This document shows, piece by piece, positions 37,009 through 45,904 of a stretch of 64,000 nucleotides of DNA. Under the pieces are notes generated by a model. It was given only the letters and a program-made list of their open reading frames with translations, was not told the DNA's origin and searched no databases. Source of the DNA: Martelella sp. NC20. Lineage in GTDB: Bacteria > Pseudomonadota > Alphaproteobacteria > Rhizobiales > Rhizobiaceae. Location of the stretch: NCBI RefSeq assembly GCF_013459645.1, contig NZ_CP054861.1, positions 5,382,001-5,446,000 on the forward strand. The letters are read 5' to 3'. Within the stretch, counting starts at the first letter, position 1. Each line of letters starts with the position of its first letter. A program made the position numbers and the translations under genes.

Positions 37009-38201
37009 AGATAACAGATGTCCGGTGCGCCGTGATCGGCCGCCATCCAGTGGTGCGCATCCTCACCGACGCGGGGATCTCGGGCTATGGGCAAGCCGAG
37101 TTCTGGAAACCCTACCTCAAGCGCCACATCCTCGATTTCCGCGATATCCTGATCGGCGAGGACCCGACGCTTGTCGAGCGCACCATGCTGAAGATCCGCC
37201 AGCGCGGCAGTTTCAAGCCGGCAGGCGCCGCCGTCTCGACCATCGAGATGGCGCTCTGGGATATCGCCGGCAAGGCCGCTGGCGTGCCCGTCCATCGCCT
37301 GCTCGGCGGCAAGGTCCGCGACCGGGTGCGGGTCTATAATGGCGGCGTCCGGTTTCCGATGGCGGGCTACGGTCCGCAGGATTATGCCGAGGACACGAAG
37401 CGGATGCTCACTGCGCCGGAAGGTTTTACAATCATCAAGCAGCCGATCGCCTTCCATTCCGACATGAAGCGCCAGGTGCCGGACTTCTATTATGGCGAAC
37501 CGCGCCGGAGCGAGCTTCACGGCGCGCTTGACCGTGGTCCGATCACCGAGCGCGGGCTGAAGCATGTCGTCGAATGCGTGGCGGCGATGAAGGCGGTGAC
37601 CGGCGACCGCGTCGGCCTCGCGCTCGATTGCGGGCCGGGCTGGATGTTGCCGGATGCGCAGCGCTTCGCCCGCATGGTCGAGCCCTATAACCTGATGTGG
37701 CTGGAAGACCTGCTGACCGGCGATTACACCCCTTACGTCAATGCCGGTGTCTATCGCGAACTCACCCGCGTGTCGCCAACGCCGATCCATACCGGCGAGC
37801 AGATCTATCTCCGGCAGAATTTCAAGGAACTGATCGAGACCCAGGCGGTCAACGTCATCGGCCCCGATCCGGCCGATGTCGGCGGCATCGCCGAGCTGAA
37901 ATGGATCGCCGAATATGCCGATCTCCACGGCATCCTGATGGCGCCGCACGGCACGGCGAACGGGCTTCTGGGTCTCGCCGCCCTCGTCCAGGTCTCGGCC
38001 ACGCTGCCCGCCAATTTCATCGCTTTCGAATACCCGATCGCCACGCCTGACTGGTGGGCGGAGATCGTCGAGGGTCTGCCGGACCCGATCGTGAAGGACG
38101 GCATGATCACCGTTTCCGACCGCCCCGGCATGGGCGTAGAGTTTATCCCCGAGCGCGCCATGCGCTATCTGGAGGACGAGGATCGCGGCTTTTTCGATTG
38201 A
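37005..38201 (+). CDS. Mandelate racemase/muconate lactonizing family enzyme, second type
   Basis: 398 residues, same superfamily as the 34784 enzyme but a different subgroup: ALDCGPGWMLPDA (first metal Asp), Glu in LMWLEDLLTGD, Glu in HTGEQIYLR, Asp in DPADVGGIAELKW and His in APHGTANG. An insertion around residues 140-170 (MKRQVPDFYYGEPRR) is absent from the other. It likely dehydrates or cycloisomerises a related acid sugar. It is translationally coupled to iclR and followed by IS debris. Confidence 0.85.
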   Translation: MKITDVRCAVIGRHPVVRILTDAGISGYGQAEFWKPYLKRHILDFRDILIGEDPTLVERTMLKIRQRGSFKPAGAAVSTIEMALWDIAGKAAGVPVHRLLGGKVRDRVRVYNGGVRFPMAGYGPQDYAEDTKRMLTAPEGFTIIKQPIAFHSDMKRQVPDFYYGEPRRSELHGALDRGPITERGLKHVVECVAAMKAVTGDRVGLALDCGPGWMLPDAQRFARMVEPYNLMWLEDLLTGDYTPYVNAGVYRELTRVSPTPIHTGEQIYLRQNFKELIETQAVNVIGPDPADVGGIAELKWIAEYADLHGILMAPHGTANGLLGLAALVQVSATLPANFIAFEYPIATPDWWAEIVEGLPDPIVKDGMITVSDRPGMGVEFIPERAMRYLEDEDRGFFD

Positions 38202-38299
38202 GCCGTGGCGCTCAGATTGCTGCCAGAATTATTCCGAGATGTCGCTGGGATGTGCCGTCGTCAGCATGTCCTGATAGATGCCAGCCGTCGGTATTGTAA

Positions 38300-38892
38300 A
38301 CTTAACGCTCCGCATTCAAGATAGGGGGCTGAAACGTTGGTTCAGGCGACTTGAATGCCGGCGATTTGGCACCATGCTTGCATGGCTGTTTTTCGCAATT
38401 CGCGGTGATGGGCGGATGGAATGTCGTGGCGGGGAATGCGAAAGAGGTTGGCAATCGGATCGTGGATGGAAACGCACCTTTGAAGGTGCCTAGCTGACTT
38501 GAAGCGCCTCATAATCCTTTCACGCCGTCGGACAGGCTGATGAGAATTTTCGACCCGATTGTTCAAGCCCTTGTGAGAGCGATGTTCAACACCGGGCATG
38601 ATATCGCGCTTCGCCGAACCGTAGGATCGAAGTTTGTCGGTAATAATTACACGCGGCGAACGGCATTGCCCTTTCAGCAGCTTTCGCATCAAGCGCCTTG
38701 CCGGCGATCGTGATGACAACCTCATCGATGTGCCATTTGTCACTGAGCCTGCCGGCTGAGCGCCTCCGGATACCATTGGCAAAATACCGGCCGAACTTCT
38801 CCGCCCAGGGCCTCAAGGTTTGGTGAGACGACGACGCCACGGGCGGCAAGCATATCCTGGACCATACGCAGGCTCAGCGAAAACAGTGCCCC
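38300..38892 (-). pseudogene. IS6-family transposase remnant (different subgroup), deleted and frameshifted
   Basis: Minus-strand fragments in two frames: SLRMVQDMLAARGVVVS (N-terminal), HQTLRPWAEKFGRYFA then SDKWHIDEVVITIAGK (catalytic region with the first Asp), then LLKGQCRSPRVIITDKLRSY and SHKGLNNRVENSHQPVRRRE. The segment between the first and second catalytic parts is deleted. The sequence differs from the IS6 copies at 17.8 and 26.6 kb, so it is a separate element. Outer limits are approximate. Confidence 0.85.
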
Positions 38893-39066
38893 GATGAGGC
38901 ATCCCGGATCGCCTTCACCGACATTTTTCCGAACCCAAAGGCCGAGAGCGCCATCACCTTCCTCAAGGCGGCAGTCGGTTGTTGCGCCAGCCTCGGCACT
39001 ATGGTGAAGCGGATCATGACCGACGGTTCGTGCTACATCGCCAGGGATTTTGCAAAACCCTGCTAG
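38893..39066 (+). pseudogene. IS481-family transposase fragment
   Basis: 57 codons ending in TAG encode DEASRIAFTDIFPNPKAESA, TFLKAAVGCCASLGTMVKRI and MTDGSCYIARDFAK. This matches the middle of the IS481 integrase core, where the usual MTDNGSCY has lost its Asn. Both ends are truncated; the left end abuts the IS6 remnant. It is clearly inactive. Confidence 0.8.
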
Positions 39067-39284
39067 ACCGGCGGCAAGACACGCGAGGCGATAGCCATAT
39101 GGCTCTTTGCAAGCCCGATATCGAGAGGCTTTCTGATCCTGGTCGTCGGCCGGCTTGCGCCTGTAGCCGTCCGGATGGCGTCCGCGAAGACGGCAATTCC
39201 GGACCTGAGCCACGGCAAAACACACAATCCAGCTCCCGTCAGGTCGGTCTCAGACGGGCACAGGCGAGCCTGCGCGCCACTGTT
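39067..39284. other. Unassigned sequence between IS481 fragment and M28 peptidase gene
   Basis: About 220 nt with no recognisable gene. A minus-strand frame here reads through both IS fragments as antisense and gives no family signature. No clear terminator for the left-running peptidase gene was found. Confidence 0.4.
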
Positions 39285-41030
39285 TCAGCCGCCTCGGGCT
39301 GTTGCGGTCTCTATCAGCGCCCCCGCTTGCTTTAGCGCAGCGATGACGCGGTTCTGCCCGCGCACCAGATGTGTCCGGGCAAAGCCAAGCTTTGCCGGAC
39401 CCAGCTTGTCGAGGTCCGCTGCTGCAGAAAGGGCAGGCAGAGCCGGGATCGGGGTCGCCGGATCGTGACGGAAGCGCTGCTCACGGGTGAAGTTCAGCGG
39501 AACGAGAATGCGGGCAAGCCGCTGGATGACACTGTTGGCGGCGGCAGGCGGCACACTGCCATCGGCTATGCCGTCGTAAAAGACAGAGAGTTTCGCCTTC
39601 AGCGCTTCCGCCTCGCTGCGGACTGGCGTCAGATCGAAGCGGTCTCCGGCCTTGCCTTGATAGCCATCGATCGTCTGGAGGAATTCCTCGGCGGTCTTGC
39701 GCCAGTCAAAGGGCAATATTTCCGCATTGGCATTGCGCAGGACAGCCAGAAGATAGACCTTGATGTCACGCAGGAGAATATCCTTATCGGCGATCTCAAG
39801 CGTATCGTTTTCCGTGTGCCAGGCGATATTGCCGCCGCAGCCGCCGACCGTGTAATAGCCCTTCTCCTCGCGGGCGCGCTCAGCCATGGTCGATGACAGC
39901 ATCAGATAGCTCGTGAGCCCGATATTGTTGAAGGAATAGTCGCCCGCCCGGTGCGGACGCTCGCCCTCGGCGGTCTTGCCGGCCACTTCCGCGATCACCT
40001 CGGAAAGGAAATCCTCAGCTTCGCTCATCATGCACAGATTGATGAACTCCGTTGCCCAGCGGCAGCCGGGACTGTCGCAATTGACCGAGGCCACGCAGTT
40101 CTCGTCAAGGTCGAGCGCGAAATGATCGGCGAACCACGTCGATCCGGCATAACGGCCGGTGGAGTGGCCCGGCCACCAGCACACGCGCACCGAACGTTTC
40201 AGCTTGTCGCGGTTTTCATAGAGAACCCGCGCCATTTCGAGAAGCGAGGCGTCGCCGGTCGCGTTGTCGCCAACGCCGACATCCCAACTGTCCAGATGAC
40301 CGTGCAGCAGGATGTATTTCTCCGGCTCCTCAGTGCCTTCGATGAAGACTTCCGGCAGCATCGAGGAATACCAACCCTCCTCCATTTCGGCGAAGACAGT
40401 GACCTCCATCCCCGCCTTCGCCAGTTCGATCAGCGCATCGCCGCTTTCGCGATTGACGGCGACGGCCGGGATACGCGGTTTGCGCGGCAGGTCATCGAGA
40501 TCCGGCGTGCCCCAGATTGTCGTGCAGATGCCCCAGTGAATATCGACGCCGGGATTGATGGCGATCACCCCGATCGCGCCAAGCTCCGTGAACTGGGCGA
40601 CAAGGCCCGGATTGGCGAAACCTTCCGAGAGGACAATCTTGCCGGAAACGAGCGCAGCAAGATCGCCCGCATCCTCCACCGAGCGCTCGAACATGGTCGA
40701 GATCGCTCTCGGCTGGTTGCTCGCCACATAGACGAGTTCGCCGCAAAGGCCATCGCGCGCATCGACGCAATAGGCCGGCGGCTTGGCCCGAAAAGTCTTG
40801 CCCGAAGCCTCCACACGCGCCTTGCCGGGCAGGCTCAGATAGAGTTCGGGTTGGTGCATGGTGACGGGAACGCCGTGTTTTTCAAGGCGTGTCCTGACCT
40901 CGTTCATGCCCCGGTTCACATCGTCTGGATGCTCGCGCTTGTAGGTGGAGAAGCTTTCGACCAGTGCCCAGGGGGCGTCAAGCGACACGTCGCCAATTAT
41001 AGCGGATTCAATATCGTTCACAGCTGTCAT
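39285..41030 (-). CDS. M28-family peptidase (PA-domain-containing) with altered catalytic motif
   Basis: 581 residues. A PA-like insertion (about residues 95-215, with VSGKIVLSEG) precedes the zinc-peptidase domain. Expected ligands H245 (HGHLDSWD), D255 (VGDNATGD), D319 (VNCDSPG) and H405 (IAWHTENDT) are present. The usual Glu-Glu pair (metal ligand and general base) is replaced by G288-H289 within WWPGHSTGRYAGSTW. No signal peptide is evident, so it is probably cytoplasmic. Upstream is a GTTTTA-N5-TAAAAC site shared with the iclR-2 region. It may be a peptidase, amidase or a non-canonical zinc enzyme. Confidence 0.85.
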   Translation of the reverse strand: MTAVNDIESAIIGDVSLDAPWALVESFSTYKREHPDDVNRGMNEVRTRLEKHGVPVTMHQPELYLSLPGKARVEASGKTFRAKPPAYCVDARDGLCGELVYVASNQPRAISTMFERSVEDAGDLAALVSGKIVLSEGFANPGLVAQFTELGAIGVIAINPGVDIHWGICTTIWGTPDLDDLPRKPRIPAVAVNRESGDALIELAKAGMEVTVFAEMEEGWYSSMLPEVFIEGTEEPEKYILLHGHLDSWDVGVGDNATGDASLLEMARVLYENRDKLKRSVRVCWWPGHSTGRYAGSTWFADHFALDLDENCVASVNCDSPGCRWATEFINLCMMSEAEDFLSEVIAEVAGKTAEGERPHRAGDYSFNNIGLTSYLMLSSTMAERAREEKGYYTVGGCGGNIAWHTENDTLEIADKDILLRDIKVYLLAVLRNANAEILPFDWRKTAEEFLQTIDGYQGKAGDRFDLTPVRSEAEALKAKLSVFYDGIADGSVPPAAANSVIQRLARILVPLNFTREQRFRHDPATPIPALPALSAAADLDKLGPAKLGFARTHLVRGQNRVIAALKQAGALIETATARGG

Positions 41031-41039
41031 CCTCTCTTT

Positions 41040-41056
41040 GTTTTACTCAATAAAAC
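41040..41056. promoter_or_regulatory. Candidate IclR-2 operator A
   Basis: GTTTTACTCAATAAAAC, an inverted repeat GTTTTA-N5-TAAAAC, 9 nt upstream of the M28 start and overlapping its translation or promoter signals. It differs by a single central base from the site at 42133. Confidence 0.7.
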
Positions 41057-41267
41057 GACGTTTCATTTTTATTAAGGATAACAGAGGGCTGCGGTCGCGG
41101 CAAGCGTTTACGAATTCACTCGCAGGGAGACGGGCATTTAAGTGCGGTGGGGCCGACACGCCGGCAAAGGCCTACCCCCGGGTGGCGCGTCGGCAAGCCG
41201 CCTCACGGCCGGCAGGCCGGTTGTCGAAGGCAGATTGAAACGGGGACGCAGACGGCGGCGATCGCGC

Positions 41268-42050
41268 TCAGTCCACCTTCAGGAGGCCACCCACGGCGAG
41301 CTTGTCCGAGATTCGGCGGCCGGCCTCAAGTGCGGCCTCCAGATTGGCGGCGCGACGTTCCTCGTCAAGGCGCATGACGGCGCCGGCGACCGAGATCGAC
41401 GCGGTCACCGTCCCGTCCGCCGCTGTAATCGGCGCGGCCACCGAGAAAGCACCCTCGTCGAGATCATTGGCGACGATGTTGTAGCCGCTTGCGCGAATGC
41501 GCTCGAGCGTCTGGCTCAGCTTTTCCGGATCGGTGATGGTGTAGGGCGTAAAGGTTTCGAGCGGCTTTGCCAGAACCTCCTCGATTACCGCGGGTTCGGC
41601 ATAAGCAAGAAGCAGTTGCGAACTGCCGCCGGCATGCAACGGACCGAAACGGCCGGCCTGGGCGAACAGGCGCATGGAATGCCGCCCCGGCCGCGTTGCC
41701 AGCACATAGCTCTCGCTCCCGTCACGGATCACCAGATTGACGTTTTCGGAGGTGACGTCCCGCAGCCAGTCCATCACCGGACGCGCAGCGAACAACAGGC
41801 CGCCATCCTTGCCAAGGCATTCCCCAAGCACGCCGATACGGTAGCCGAGCGCATATTCGGAACGCTCCGCGTCACGCGAGACAAAGCCGCGTTCCTCAAG
41901 CGTGAACAGGATCCGGAAAATCAGGGATTTCGTCATGCCAAGCGATTTGGCAAGTTCCGTCAGGCCCTGATTGGGCCGCGCCGCAAGCGCCTCCAGCACC
42001 AAAATGGCCCGGTCGACGGCGGCGATCGTATAGTCTTTTGCCTCGGTCAC
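41268..42050 (-). CDS. IclR-family transcriptional regulator 2
   Basis: 260 residues. HTH region VDRAILVLEALAARPNQGLT, LAKSLGMTKSLIFRILFTLE; effector domain from about residue 80 (PVMDWLRDVTSENVNLVIRD) to the end. GTG 42050 is the start, preceded by AGGGGGG. It lies between the M28 gene and the permuted binding-protein gene. Both neighbouring control regions contain GTTTTA-N5-TAAAAC, so it most likely represses peptidase and transporter together. Confidence 0.9.
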   Translation of the reverse strand: MTEAKDYTIAAVDRAILVLEALAARPNQGLTELAKSLGMTKSLIFRILFTLEERGFVSRDAERSEYALGYRIGVLGECLGKDGGLLFAARPVMDWLRDVTSENVNLVIRDGSESYVLATRPGRHSMRLFAQAGRFGPLHAGGSSQLLLAYAEPAVIEEVLAKPLETFTPYTITDPEKLSQTLERIRASGYNIVANDLDEGAFSVAAPITAADGTVTASISVAGAVMRLDEERRAANLEAALEAGRRISDKLAVGGLLKVD

Positions 42051-42132
42051 GTTTCATGCCCCCCTGCTTTGACAACATATTCACGACTTGCAATCGTGAC
42101 AGAATCTGCTTTACTTAGAATTACGAAACAGC

Positions 42133-42149
42133 GTTTTACTGAATAAAAC
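42133..42149. promoter_or_regulatory. Candidate IclR-2 operator B
   Basis: GTTTTACTGAATAAAAC, 16 of 17 bases identical to operator A at 41040, located between divergent iclR-2 and the binding-protein gene. Confidence 0.7.
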
Positions 42150-42288
42150 ACTTGCGATTTCGTTTCAAGCTCCCTCGCGAGCTTTCCTTTCGAAAATACC
42201 GGCCAGACCGGCGAACGCCGTTTCCAAGATATAACCGGAAAAATCCGGACACGATAAAAAGAACCAAACCGTTCAGAGGAGAACGACC

Positions 42289-43935
42289 ATGAAATATATC
42301 GCGCGGGCTTCACTTGCCGCGTTGCTGGCGTCCACGGCGGCTTTCCCCGCCTTTGCGGGCGACCAGATCCGCGAAATCGTGCTTTTCTCCCGGCCGCAGG
42401 CCGGACAACAGGCCGAGTTCCAGTCCGTCCAGCTCATTGCCCAGGAATGGCGAAAGCTCGGTCTTGACGTCAAGGTCGAGGTCATGCCCTGGGAACAGAT
42501 GTCGAATGTCGTCTGGTACGACCGCGACGCCTGGGATGCGACCGCATGGCAGATGGTCGGGCGGCCGGAACGCTCGGACCCGGATGAGCTTCTGTTCAAC
42601 CTGTTCCACTCGACGACGGCCGAATCCGGCTATAATTTCGTCGGTTACGAGAACCCCGAATATGATTCGATCGTCGAGGCGCAACGCCGCGAGGTCGATC
42701 AGGACAAGCGCCGGGAGATGGTGTTCGAGGCCCAGGAAATCCTGAGCGCCGACCAGCAGTACATGATGCTGGTCCACCCGAAATCCACTTTCGCCTTCAA
42801 CAAGGCTGTCTTCGACCCCGAAACCGTCGTCAACCAGAGCGGCATCGGCATCAAGAACGCCTGGACCTTCATGGATATCGCCCCGCTCGGCGATCAGAAG
42901 GATATCGTTCTCAACTCCTCCGACAATGTGAAGTCGATCAACCCGCTCTATATTTCAGGCGGCGTCGACAGCTGGGTCACCGAGCTCGTTTATGACCGCC
43001 TTCTGCGCGTCGGTCCCGACGGCCTGCCCCAGCCCTGGGCGGCGGAAAGCCATGAATGGCTCGACGACACCACGATCGCGCTCACGCTGCGCCCCGGCAT
43101 GACATGGCACGATGGCGAGCCGGTCACGGCCGAGGATGTGAAATTCTCCTATGAGGCGGCCGCCAGCGAAGAGGCGCCGATGTATCAGCCATTCGCCAAG
43201 AACATTGACAGCATCGATGTCGAGGGCGATGTCGTCACATTCCACCTGAAGACCCCGCTTGCCTCCTTCCTCACCTCCACGCTCGCCAAGATCAACATCA
43301 TCCCTGAACACATATGGGGGCCGATCCTGGAGGACCTGAAGGACAAGCCGGAAAACGCCGAAAGCTATCAGGAAGACACGCCGATCGGCTCCGGCCCCTA
43401 CAAATTCACAAGCTGGACCAAGAACGAGGAGATCGTTCTGGAGGCCAATGGAGATCATTTCCACGCGCCGAAGGCCGATCGCTGGATCCTGCGCATCGTA
43501 CCGAATGCCGAGGCAGCGCTTGGCATGCTAAAGTCGGGCGAGTTGAACTTTATCGGCGAGTTCCCGGGCGACCCGCAGGTCCTCGTTGACGCGGCCGCGG
43601 AGAACGCCGATCTCGAAGCGGTGTCTACCGTCGATATCGGCTTCCGCTATATCGGCTTCAACAACCGCCGCGCGCCCTTTGATGACCCGGCCTTCCGCAT
43701 GGCGCTGTCCCAGGCGGTCAACCGCCAGCTGATCGCCAAGGCCGCCTATCGCGGCTATGCGGTGCCCTCCAACTCGGTCGTCTCGCCGGCGCTTGAATTC
43801 TGGCATGACCCGGCGGTCGAGGACTTCGCGACCGGAACCGATCTCGCCAAACAGACGCTTGAGGATGCCGGTTATACGCTTGACGGCGGCAAACTGTATT
43901 ATCCGGGCGACATCAAGGAAACGCTCGGCAACTAG
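42289..43935 (+). CDS. Circularly permuted family 5 solute-binding protein
   Basis: 548 residues, secreted (signal peptide MKYIARASLAALLAST...FAG). After the signal, residues about 28-200 carry what is normally the last part of SBP_bac_5 proteins: AEFQSVQLIAQEWRKLGLDV, FVGYENPEYDSIV (about 117-129), KRREMVFEAQEIL (140-152) and MMLVHPKSTFAFNK. The normal beginning then follows: NSSDNVKSINPLY (about 209), LRPGMTWHDGEPVTAEDV, and GSGPYKFTSW in the middle lobe. The chain ends at DAGYTLDGGKLYY, the point just before the moved segment in normal proteins. It is followed by cognate DppBCDF genes and is thus likely functional. Confidence 0.9.
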   Translation: MKYIARASLAALLASTAAFPAFAGDQIREIVLFSRPQAGQQAEFQSVQLIAQEWRKLGLDVKVEVMPWEQMSNVVWYDRDAWDATAWQMVGRPERSDPDELLFNLFHSTTAESGYNFVGYENPEYDSIVEAQRREVDQDKRREMVFEAQEILSADQQYMMLVHPKSTFAFNKAVFDPETVVNQSGIGIKNAWTFMDIAPLGDQKDIVLNSSDNVKSINPLYISGGVDSWVTELVYDRLLRVGPDGLPQPWAAESHEWLDDTTIALTLRPGMTWHDGEPVTAEDVKFSYEAAASEEAPMYQPFAKNIDSIDVEGDVVTFHLKTPLASFLTSTLAKINIIPEHIWGPILEDLKDKPENAESYQEDTPIGSGPYKFTSWTKNEEIVLEANGDHFHAPKADRWILRIVPNAEAALGMLKSGELNFIGEFPGDPQVLVDAAAENADLEAVSTVDIGFRYIGFNNRRAPFDDPAFRMALSQAVNRQLIAKAAYRGYAVPSNSVVSPALEFWHDPAVEDFATGTDLAKQTLEDAGYTLDGGKLYYPGDIKETLGN

Positions 43936-44037
43936 GCCAGCGCAATCTCCGAAGAGGCGGCAGACGCGTGCCTGCCGTCCCCTTTTCGACCTTCATGCCT
44001 GATTGCCGCAATCGCAACAGGAAGAGGACGGCGCTTC

Positions 44038-45015
44038 ATGTCAACTTTAAAGCCGATCGGCAGTCGCGTGCTGCAGATGATGCTGGTCCTGTGGGCCGTG
44101 GTCACCATTCTGTTTCTGATGTTCCGGCTGATGCCGGGAAACCCGATGGCGGCCTATATCGACCCGAACTTCACCCTGGAGCAGCAGCAGATCCTGATGG
44201 CTTCCTTCGGGCTCGACAAACCGTTGTGGCAGCAATATCTGATCTATATCGGTAATCTTCTGCAGGGCAATCTCGGCGAAAGCTTCACCTATCGCCAGCC
44301 GGTGGCGGATATCATCTTCCCGCTGCTGCCAAACACGCTGATCCTGACCTTCACCTCGCTGATCGTGGCCTATGCCTTCGGCATTCTGGCCGGCGCCTAT
44401 CTCGCCTGGAAGCGCGGCAACTGGGTCGAGCAGGCGGCCATTCCAGCGGTACTGACCACGCGCGCCATGCCGGAATTCTGGCTCGGCATGGTGCTGCTCG
44501 CTATCTTCTCCTTCTGGCTCGGCTGGTTTCCGGCAGGCGGCACGCGCATGGCGGGCGAAAGCTATGACAGTTATTTCGCCCTTTATACTTCGCGCGATTT
44601 CCTCGCTCATCTCGCTTTGCCGGCGCTTACCCTTGCAATCTACAGCCAGGGGCTTCCGCTTTTGCTGATGCGATCCAACATGCTGGACGTGATGAAGGAG
44701 GACTTCGTCACCATGGCGCGCATCAAGGGGCTTTCGAGCTGGACCGTGGTCGTGCGCCATGCCGCCCGCAACGCGCTTCTGCCGATCATGACCTCGTTCG
44801 CGATCGCCGTCGGATACCAGTTGCAGGGCAATGTCGTGGTCGAGACCGTGTTCTCCTGGCCGGGCCTCGGCCGCGAACTGGTGCGCGCCGTCTCTGCCTC
44901 GGACTACCCGCTGGCCCAGGGCGCCTTCCTGCTGATCGCGGTGGTGGTGATCCTCATGAACATGATCGCCGACCTTCTCTATGCCCTGCTCGACCCGAGG
45001 ATCGGCCATGCGTGA
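44038..45015 (+). CDS. Peptide/nickel-type ABC transporter permease (DppB-like)
   Basis: 325 residues: first helix MLVLWAVVTILFLMFRLMPG, periplasmic GLDKPLWQQYLIY, and an EAA loop (DFVTMARIKGLSSWTVVVRH) near residue 222 followed by RNALLPI. A 102-nt gap follows the binding-protein gene. It overlaps the next permease start by 8 nt. Confidence 0.9.
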   Translation: MSTLKPIGSRVLQMMLVLWAVVTILFLMFRLMPGNPMAAYIDPNFTLEQQQILMASFGLDKPLWQQYLIYIGNLLQGNLGESFTYRQPVADIIFPLLPNTLILTFTSLIVAYAFGILAGAYLAWKRGNWVEQAAIPAVLTTRAMPEFWLGMVLLAIFSFWLGWFPAGGTRMAGESYDSYFALYTSRDFLAHLALPALTLAIYSQGLPLLLMRSNMLDVMKEDFVTMARIKGLSSWTVVVRHAARNALLPIMTSFAIAVGYQLQGNVVVETVFSWPGLGRELVRAVSASDYPLAQGAFLLIAVVVILMNMIADLLYALLDPRIGHA

Positions 45016-45904
45016 GATTGCCTCCTCTGTTTCCAGCGGTCTTGGCCGCTTCGGCCGCGGGCTGAAATTTCCGTTGCGCGACCCTTTCGCCATTGCCGGC
45101 ATCGTCATCTATGTCGTGTTCATCCTGGCGGCGATATTCGCCCCCGATATCGCCACCCATGACCCGAACGAGATCCTCTATTCCGCCTCATACGATCTGG
45201 CCGCCGATCTCAGGCCCGGTCAGGATGGCTTCATCCTCGGCACCACCAGTCTCGGCCGCGACATCTTTTCCCAGCTTGTCTATGGCAGCCGCTCGGCACT
45301 GGTGATCGGGCTGACCGCAGCTTTCATGGTGGTGCTGATCGGCTCGCTCGTCGGTATTCTCGCCGGTTATTTCGGCGGCTGGGTCGACACGCTCTTGATG
45401 CGGCTTGCCGATATTGCCTTCGGCATCCCGTTCCTGCCCTTCGTCATCGTCATCGCCGCCTTTCTCGAACCTTCGATCTGGAACGTTGTGATCGCCATGG
45501 CGCTGGTGCTCTGGCGCGACACCGCCCGCGTCATCCGCAGCCAGGTTCTGACGCTGAGAACCCGCGGCTATGTCGAGGCGGCAAGAATCTCCGGCTCCTC
45601 CAGTCTCAAGATCATCGCCCGCCATGTCGCGCCCAACGTCCTGCCGCTCTCCTTCCTCTACGGATCGATCGCGATCGGCTGGGCGATCCTGACGGAGGCC
45701 TCGATCAGTTTTCTGGGCTTCGGTGATCCGAACTCGATCAGCTGGGGCTACATGCTGCAGGATGCCTTCGCCAGCCAGGCGCTCGCCAAACAGGCCTATT
45801 ACTGGTTCTTGCCCCCGGGCCTGTGCATCATCCTCGTCGTCAGCGCGGGCTTTTTCGTCACGCGCGGCTATGAAAACCTCCTGTTTCCGAAGTTGAGCCG
45901 ATGA
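45008..45904 (+). CDS. Peptide/nickel-type ABC transporter permease (DppC-like)
   Basis: 298 residues: N-terminal arginine-rich stretch, first helix AIAGIVIYVVFILAAIFAPD, GTTSLGRDIFSQ (DppC motif) near residue 79, and an EAA loop (GYVEAARISGSSSLKIIARH). ATG 45008 lies inside the upstream stop region with GAGG before it. It ends in a 4-nt overlap with the first ATPase. Confidence 0.9.
   Translation: MREIASSVSSGLGRFGRGLKFPLRDPFAIAGIVIYVVFILAAIFAPDIATHDPNEILYSASYDLAADLRPGQDGFILGTTSLGRDIFSQLVYGSRSALVIGLTAAFMVVLIGSLVGILAGYFGGWVDTLLMRLADIAFGIPFLPFVIVIAAFLEPSIWNVVIAMALVLWRDTARVIRSQVLTLRTRGYVEAARISGSSSLKIIARHVAPNVLPLSFLYGSIAIGWAILTEASISFLGFGDPNSISWGYMLQDAFASQALAKQAYYWFLPPGLCIILVVSAGFFVTRGYENLLFPKLSR

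Noticed and set aside
38740..39225. 161-codon minus-strand frame as one gene
   Set aside because: It runs through the antisense of the IS481 fragment into IS6 sequence, so it is a chance fusion of two remnants.
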